Positions 59,535 to 64,000 of a DNA stretch of 64,000 nt are shown piece by piece. The first letter of the stretch is position 1; every line of letters begins with the position of its first letter. The notes under the pieces are model-generated. The model did not search any database. It was not told where the DNA came from and saw only the letters and a list, made by a program, of their open reading frames with translations. The stretch comes from Streptomyces albus subsp. albus (GTDB lineage Bacteria > Actinomycetota > Actinomycetes > Streptomycetales > Streptomycetaceae), in the NCBI RefSeq assembly GCF_000725885.1, contig NZ_JODR01000013.1, positions 1 through 64,000 on the forward strand, in the 5' to 3' direction. Made by a program: the position numbers and the translations under genes.

Positions 59535-60302
59535 TCACGCCGAGTGCACCGCCAGCCCCGTCCGGCCGGGCGCCAGGTGATCGCGCAGCACGAGGTCGGC
59601 GTCGTAGTCGCCGCCGGCCTCGTGGCGGAAGGGCAGCGGCTCCAGCGTCTCCAGCCGGTGCAGCCGCGCGCACAGCGCCGCCCGGTGCCCGGCGGCCTCC
59701 TGTTCGCCGGCCCGGTCGGCGCCGTGGACGACGAACGGGGGCAGCGCGGTCATGCCGGTGTACCAGATGGTGCCGTGGTGCAGCGGGAAGAGCACTTCCT
59801 CGATGAAGCCGTGGATGCCGCGCGGGCCGAAGCCGGAGGCGCGGGCACCGACGGAGGTGACGACCATGGCGCGCTTGCCGGCCAGTCCGCCGTCGCCGTA
59901 GCGCCGGGTGCGGCCCTCGGCGTCCCGCACGCCGAACGCGAAGCCCTGCACCAGCACCCGGTCGAACCAGCCCTTGAGGATGGCGGGCGGGCCGAACCAC
60001 CACAGCGGGAAGTGGAACACCACCGTGTCGGCCCAGGCCAGTTTCTCCTGCTCGGCGCGGATGTCCGCGGCGAGCCGGCCGGTGGTGTACGCCTCCTCCT
60101 GCGCCGCGCCGACCAGCAGCCTGCCGCCGGGGTCGCGGCCGGGGAAGTCACCGTGGCCGACGACGGGGTCGAAGCCCATGGCGTACAGGTCGGACTCCCG
60201 TACCTGGTGTCCTCCGGCACGCAGGGCGGCGATCCCGGCGGTGCGCAACATGCCGTTCAGCGAGCGGCTTTCGGGGTGGGCGAAAATCCACAGCGTCTTC
60301 AT
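59535..60302 (-). CDS. NAD(P)H:quinone oxidoreductase, flavodoxin-like fold
   Basis: 255 residues: TLWIFAHPESRSLNGMLRTA, VRESDLYAMGFDPVVGHGDF, ADTVVFHFPLWWFGPPAILK, GWFDRVLVQGFAFGV and RAMVVTSVGARASGFGPRG fit the NQO1/KefF/MdaB family. It carries out two-electron reduction of quinones with FAD or FMN. It lies 104 bp downstream of the MFS gene in the same orientation, so they are possibly co-transcribed. No regulon box was found upstream. Confidence 0.9.
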   Translation of the reverse strand: MKTLWIFAHPESRSLNGMLRTAGIAALRAGGHQVRESDLYAMGFDPVVGHGDFPGRDPGGRLLVGAAQEEAYTTGRLAADIRAEQEKLAWADTVVFHFPLWWFGPPAILKGWFDRVLVQGFAFGVRDAEGRTRRYGDGGLAGKRAMVVTSVGARASGFGPRGIHGFIEEVLFPLHHGTIWYTGMTALPPFVVHGADRAGEQEAAGHRAALCARLHRLETLEPLPFRHEAGGDYDADLVLRDHLAPGRTGLAVHSA

Positions 60303-60406
60303 GACGACGATGCTCCGGCGGCGCCGGGCCCCTCACGAGTGGCCTGATGGACGGCGAGTGCAAGATTGTGGCCACACATGCGCGGCAGGCGCCCGCGCCG
60401 CCGCCC

Positions 60407-61789
60407 TCATCCCGCCGCCGCTCCGCGCCGCCGGACCACCAGCACCATCAGCGCCGCGACGGCGCACAGCACGCCGGTGCCCGTCCACGCCAGGTCGTAG
60501 CTGCCGGTGGCGTCCCGCACCAGGCCCGCGAGGAAGGCGACCAGCGAGGCGCCGGCCTGGTGGGAGGCGAGCACCCAGCCGAAGACGACGGCGCCGTCCT
60601 CACCGAAGTGCTCGCGGCACAGGGCCATGGTGGGCGGCACGGTGGCGACCCAGTCGAGGCCGTAGAAGACGATGAAGAACACCATCGGCGGCTGCACCTG
60701 GGCGGCGAACAGCATCGGCAGCAACAGCAGGGACAGGCCACGCAGCCCGTAGTAGACGGCCAGCAGCACACGGGCGTCGAACCGGTCGGTCAGCCAGCCC
60801 GAGCCGACGGTGCCGATCAGGTCCAGCACACCGATGGCGGCCAGCAGCGAGGCGGCGACCGGCACCGCCATCCCGTGATCGTGCGCCGCGGGCACGAAAT
60901 GGGTGCTCATCAGCCCGTTGGAGGAGGCGCCGCAGATCGCGAAAGAGCCTGCCAGCAGCCAGAACACCGGGGTGCGGGCCGCACGGGCCAGCGCGCCGAG
61001 GGTGCGCCGCAGCGCCCCGTCCGTCCGGGCCTCCTCGGCCACGTGGCCGGGTCCGGCGCCGTAGGGGCGCAGCCCGATGTCCTCGGGGCGGTCGCGCAGC
61101 AGCCAGACGACGAGCGGGACGACGGCGAGCGCGGCGCCGCACACCACGAGGGCCGCCGTCCGCCACCCGGACCCCTCCACGAGGAGGGCCAGCAGGGGCA
61201 GGAAGACGAGCTGTCCGGCGGCGCTGCCCGCGGTGAGGATGCCGCTGACCAGGCCGCGCCGGGCGACGAACCAGCGGTTGGCGACGGTGGCGGCGAAGGC
61301 CAGCGCCATGGAGCCCGAGCCGAGGCCCACCAGCAGGCCCCAGCAGACGACGAGTTGCCACGCGGCGTGCATGAAGACGGTCAGTCCGCTGCCCGCCGAG
61401 ATCAGCAGCAGGGCGGTGGCCACCACCCGGCGGATGCCGTAGCGCTCCATCAGCGCGGAGGCGAACGGCGCGGTGAGCCCGTACAGCAGGACGTTGAGGC
61501 CGACGGCGAAGGAGACGGTGCCGCGCGACCAGCCGAACTCCGCGTGCAACGGCTCGATGAAGACGCTGGGTGTGGCCCGGAACCCGGCGGCACCCACCAG
61601 CGCCACGAAGCACACCAGCGCGACCCACCAGGCCCGGTGCACGCGCGGCGGGGCGGCGCCGGGGGCGGAGCCGGGACCGGGGCCGGCGCCGGTCCCGGGA
61701 GCCGGCCGGGGTGCGGTCCGGGGAGCCGGCCGGGGTGCGGGGCCAGGGCCGTCCTGTCCGGACGGATGCGGGGTCTGTGTCTCGGTCAC
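60407..61789 (-). CDS. MFS transporter, monocarboxylate/oxalate-formate antiporter type
   Basis: 460 residues with ~12 membrane segments. The opening WWVALVCFVALVGAAGFRAT, PSVFIEPLHAEFGWSRGTVS and the GSGSMALAFAATVANRWF region are typical of the OFA/MCT group. An N-terminal Pro/Gly-rich tail (PAPRPAPRTAPRPAPG) of ~45 residues precedes the first segment. The substrate is probably a carboxylate. It is divergent from the GlxA-type AraC gene, the usual place for a regulator of the transporter. Confidence 0.88.
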   Translation of the reverse strand: MTETQTPHPSGQDGPGPAPRPAPRTAPRPAPGTGAGPGPGSAPGAAPPRVHRAWWVALVCFVALVGAAGFRATPSVFIEPLHAEFGWSRGTVSFAVGLNVLLYGLTAPFASALMERYGIRRVVATALLLISAGSGLTVFMHAAWQLVVCWGLLVGLGSGSMALAFAATVANRWFVARRGLVSGILTAGSAAGQLVFLPLLALLVEGSGWRTAALVVCGAALAVVPLVVWLLRDRPEDIGLRPYGAGPGHVAEEARTDGALRRTLGALARAARTPVFWLLAGSFAICGASSNGLMSTHFVPAAHDHGMAVPVAASLLAAIGVLDLIGTVGSGWLTDRFDARVLLAVYYGLRGLSLLLLPMLFAAQVQPPMVFFIVFYGLDWVATVPPTMALCREHFGEDGAVVFGWVLASHQAGASLVAFLAGLVRDATGSYDLAWTGTGVLCAVAALMVLVVRRRGAAAG

Positions 61790-61860
61790 GGCGTTCAGCC
61801 TGTGGGAGCGCGGACATCTGGACGAGTGGCCCGATGGCCACCCTGTGCGAGGATCTGGCC

Positions 61861-62887
61861 ATGGCCGTTTTCACCCGTCCGGGACTCCACAAGGTCGCCG
61901 TCCTCGTACGGCACGGGGTGATACCCCTGGAACTCGGCTCGGTCCACCAGGTGTTCGGGCGGGCGCGCTCCCCGCGGGGCGGGCGACTGTACGAGGTGGT
62001 GACCTGCGCCGTCGAGCCGGGCGAGGTACGCACGGACGCCGACTTCCCGATCGCCGTCGCGCACGGCCCCGAGGCGCTCGCCGAGGCCGACACGGTCGTG
62101 GTGCCCGCCAGCCACGAGGCGGAGGCGACGGAGGCCACCGGCGTCCTCGCCCCGAAACTGCGCGAGGCGCTGGAGGGGATCCGGCCCGGCGCCCCTATCG
62201 CCTCCATCTGCACGGGCGCGTTCGTCCTGGCGGCGGCGGGACTGCTGGACGGCAGACGCGCGACCACCCACTGGATGTCCGCGGACAGCTTCCGCGCCCT
62301 CTACCCGCGCGTCCGCCTCGACGCGGACGTGCTCTACGTGGACGAGGGCACCGTCCTCACCTCGGCCGGTGAGGCGGCCGGCCTCGATCTGTGCCTGCAC
62401 ATGGTGCGCGCGGACCACGGCTCGGCCGTCGCCAACGAGGTGGCCCGCCGCACCGTGGTGCCGCCCCACCGGGACGGCGGGCAGGCCCAGTTCAGCCCGG
62501 CGCCCGGTGCCCGAGCCGCGCGTCTCCTCCACCGCCACCGCACGCGCCTGGGCCCTGGCCCACCTCGACCAGCCCCTCACCCTCCGCGAACTGGCCCGCC
62601 AGGAGTCCATGAGCGTGCGCACGTTCACCCGGCGCTTCCGCGAGGAGGTCGGGATGACTCCGCTGCGCTGGCTGACCCGGCAGCGGCTGGAGCACGCCCG
62701 TCACCTGCTGGAGGAGACGGACCTGCCCGTCGAAAGGGTGGCCGCGGACTGCGGGTTCGGCACCGCGGCCTCCCTCCGCCAGCACTTCCACGCGGCCCTC
62801 GGCGTCTCCCCCCGCGCCTACCGCCGCACGTTCCGGGCGCGGGACGACGGCGAGCCGGACGACGGGGCCGACGGGGCAGCCGCGTAG
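61861..62887 (+). pseudogene. GlxA-type AraC-family regulator broken by a one-base frameshift
   Basis: From ATG 61861 the first frame encodes the DJ-1/PfpI-like domain (VAVLVRHGVIPLELGSVHQV, PIASICTGAFVLAAAGLLDG, VVPPHRDGGQAQFS) and then loses homology. The AraC DNA-binding half (PVPEPRVSSTATARAWALAH, LTLRELARQESMSVRTFTRR, VAADCGFGTAASLRQHF) continues in the +1 frame to 62887. Removing one C from the CCC at 62495-62497 restores a continuous ~341-residue protein reading QFSRRPVPEPR. It is a real frameshift or a sequencing error. If real, the first-frame product would run to 62934 without a helix-turn-helix. Confidence 0.85.
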
Positions 62888-63047
62888 GCGGGACGGGACA
62901 ACCGGGCGGTCCCACCGGCGTGGCGGTGCGGTGACGGTTGCCCCTTGTTTGCGTGCCCGGCCAGGGCGAGCGTGGACGCGATGCGGCGCCGCCCATGCGG
63001 GAGCGGGCACGGTGCCCGTGCGGCCGGCGACAGCCGGGCGGCTTGGA

Positions 63048-63629
63048 TCAGTCCAGCGACGCGGTTGCCGCACGCAGGTCTTCCAGGGCTGCCAGTGCGT
63101 GCGGCGCGAGCCCTTCCGTGCCGTTGTCAGGATCACTTTCGGTCCACTGCGCGTATCCCCGTTTGAACGCGAGGACTCCCATCTCCGCCGCGAGATGAGC
63201 GGTCGTCTCGGGGACGCCGCGGGCGGTGAGCGCGGCAGTCATGGCAGCCGCGAGACCGACACTCTTGAGGGCATCGCGCTCTTGCAGTTCGGTGCTGGCC
63301 GCCACGGCCGCCTTGAGGCGGGGGCCGAGTTCGCGGTTCGCCGGGCCCATGGCGCCCGATGCGCGCTCGAGACCGGCCGCCACCGCCTGGAGCGGCCCGG
63401 CGCTCGCGGGGGCCTCGGTGATGCCGTCGGCGAGCAGCCTGCTGAGCGTCTCCTGGCCGGCGACGAGTACCTCGCGCTTGTCGGAGAAGTACCGGAAGAA
63501 GGTGCTCCTGGTGACACCGGCGCGCTCCGCGATCTGCGTCACCGTGGTGGCGTCGTATCCCTGCTCGGTGAACAGGTCGACGGCTGCGACGACGAGTCGC
63601 TGGGCCGCTCCCGGTTGCCATCTAGCCAT
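63048..63629 (-). CDS. TetR-family regulator
   Basis: 193 residues. The helix-turn-helix is at ~10-55 (LVVAAVDLFTEQGYDATTVT, QIAERAGVTRSTFFRYFSDK). The C-terminal domain is TetR_C-like (LAAEMGVLAFKRGYAQW). It is divergent from the epimerase-like gene at 63718, and two copies of a GTGATGAGACA palindrome occupy the 88-bp gap, so it most likely represses itself and that gene. Confidence 0.92.
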   Translation of the reverse strand: MARWQPGAAQRLVVAAVDLFTEQGYDATTVTQIAERAGVTRSTFFRYFSDKREVLVAGQETLSRLLADGITEAPASAGPLQAVAAGLERASGAMGPANRELGPRLKAAVAASTELQERDALKSVGLAAAMTAALTARGVPETTAHLAAEMGVLAFKRGYAQWTESDPDNGTEGLAPHALAALEDLRAATASLD

Positions 63630-63642
63630 GGGACCAGGATAA

Positions 63643-63666
63643 GTGATGAGACACCTGTCGCATCAC
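63643..63666. promoter_or_regulatory. TetR operator copy 1
   Basis: GTGATGAGACA-CC-TGTCGCATCAC: 11-bp arms with one mismatch, 14 bases upstream of the TetR start codon at 63629. Confidence 0.8.
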
Positions 63667-63677
63667 CCTGTATGGTC

Positions 63678-63703
63678 AGTGATGAGACACCTGTCTCATC
63701 ACT
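63678..63703. promoter_or_regulatory. TetR operator copy 2 (perfect)
   Basis: Perfect 12-bp arms AGTGATGAGACA and TGTCTCATCACT around CC, 15 bases upstream of the epimerase-like start. The centre is 36 bases from that of copy 1. Confidence 0.85.
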
Positions 63704-63717
63704 TTCAGGGAGAGCTC

Positions 63718-64000
63718 ATGCATGTCTTCGTCACCGGTGGGACCGGCACCATCGGCTCCGCCGTCGTCGCCGAACTGCTCGGCAACGGCCACACCGTTCT
63801 CGCACTGGCTCGCTCGGACGGCTCCGCGCAGGCTCTCGAACGCGCCGGCGCGAAGGTGCTGCGCGGAGAACTGGCCGACCTCGACGTCCTGCGGTCCGGC
63901 GCAGCCCAGTGCGACGGCGTGATCAGTCTGGCGTTCGGACGCGACTACGGCAGTCCGGAGGCGCTCGCCCGGGCCATCGCCGAGGAGAGTGCCGCTCTCG
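63718..64000 (+). CDS. NAD(P)-dependent epimerase/dehydratase-like protein (3' end outside window)
   Basis: ATG 63718 follows AGGGAGAG. The first 94 residues show an extended-SDR Rossmann start (HVFVTGGTGTIGSAVVAELL, GHTVLALARSDGSAQAL, LRGELADLDVLRSGAAQCDG). It is cut by the window edge. These SDRs near a TetR often act as NAD(P)-binding reductases of unknown substrate. It is controlled by the twin operators at 63643-63703. Confidence 0.88.
   Translation, partial: MHVFVTGGTGTIGSAVVAELLGNGHTVLALARSDGSAQALERAGAKVLRGELADLDVLRSGAAQCDGVISLAFGRDYGSPEALARAIAEESAAL

Noticed and set aside
1..64000. tRNA, rRNA, riboswitch or replication-origin features
   Set aside because: I found no cloverleaf, rRNA or conserved riboswitch core by eye. 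A tRNAscan or Infernal run would settle this, but I could not perform one.

Overview
The window is high-GC actinobacterial DNA and reads as a Streptomyces chromosome. Codon third positions are almost always G or C, GTG starts are common, and there are marker genes of the genus: afsK, afsR and an afsS-like gene, a cvn conservon, XRE/DUF397 modules, the F420 gene fbiC, and very long disordered extensions on membrane and envelope proteins.

Layout. 1-90: end of an IS30-type insertion sequence, cut by the window edge. 0.1-11.7 kb: XRE regulators with small partner proteins, a flavoprotein, a VOC protein, a large membrane protein, a D-Ala-D-Ala carboxypeptidase and a GPP34 protein. 11.8-25.2 kb: SDRs, an ADP-ribosylglycohydrolase, fbiC, three LLM (F420/flavin) oxidoreductases, a Tat-exported PHP hydrolase and a D-aminoacylase-type amidohydrolase. 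25.4-29.8 kb: conservon cvnA-E. 29.9-31.1 kb: amidohydrolase. 31.3-35.2 kb: afsR, an afsS-like repeat gene and a previously unlisted 51-residue secreted peptide gene. 35.2-39.5 kb: acyl-CoA ligase divergent from a thiolase-like/DUF35/enoyl-CoA hydratase operon. 39.8-47.2 kb: oxidoreductase/TetR pair, two small envelope proteins, afsK and its divergent TetR neighbour. 47.5-59.5 kb: acyl-CoA dehydrogenase, deazaflavin-dependent oxidoreductase, second thiolase-like and DUF35 genes, flavin monooxygenase, ADP-forming acyl-CoA ligase, enoyl-CoA hydratase, flavin reductase. An XRE/DUF6879 module is embedded among them. 59.5-64 kb: quinone reductase, MFS transporter, a frameshifted GlxA-type AraC gene, and a TetR/epimerase pair with twin operators.

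Two observations stand out. First, a 15-bp inverted repeat CTGACnnnnCGTCAG occurs ten times between 12.7 and 55.4 kb. Each copy lies just upstream of an acyl-CoA, LLM, SDR, amidohydrolase, thiolase, DUF35 or flavin-monooxygenase gene, and none was found elsewhere. It appears to define one scattered catabolic regulon resembling mycobacterial steroid or branched-lipid side-chain degradation, with F420/flavin chemistry. Its substrate and regulator are not known to me. Second, the afsS-like protein carries six NNHGT repeats, and the next gene encodes a Sec-type secreted peptide that ends in DNNHSS. Both lie directly downstream of the TPR-containing regulator afsR, which raises the possibility of a peptide-linked signalling module.
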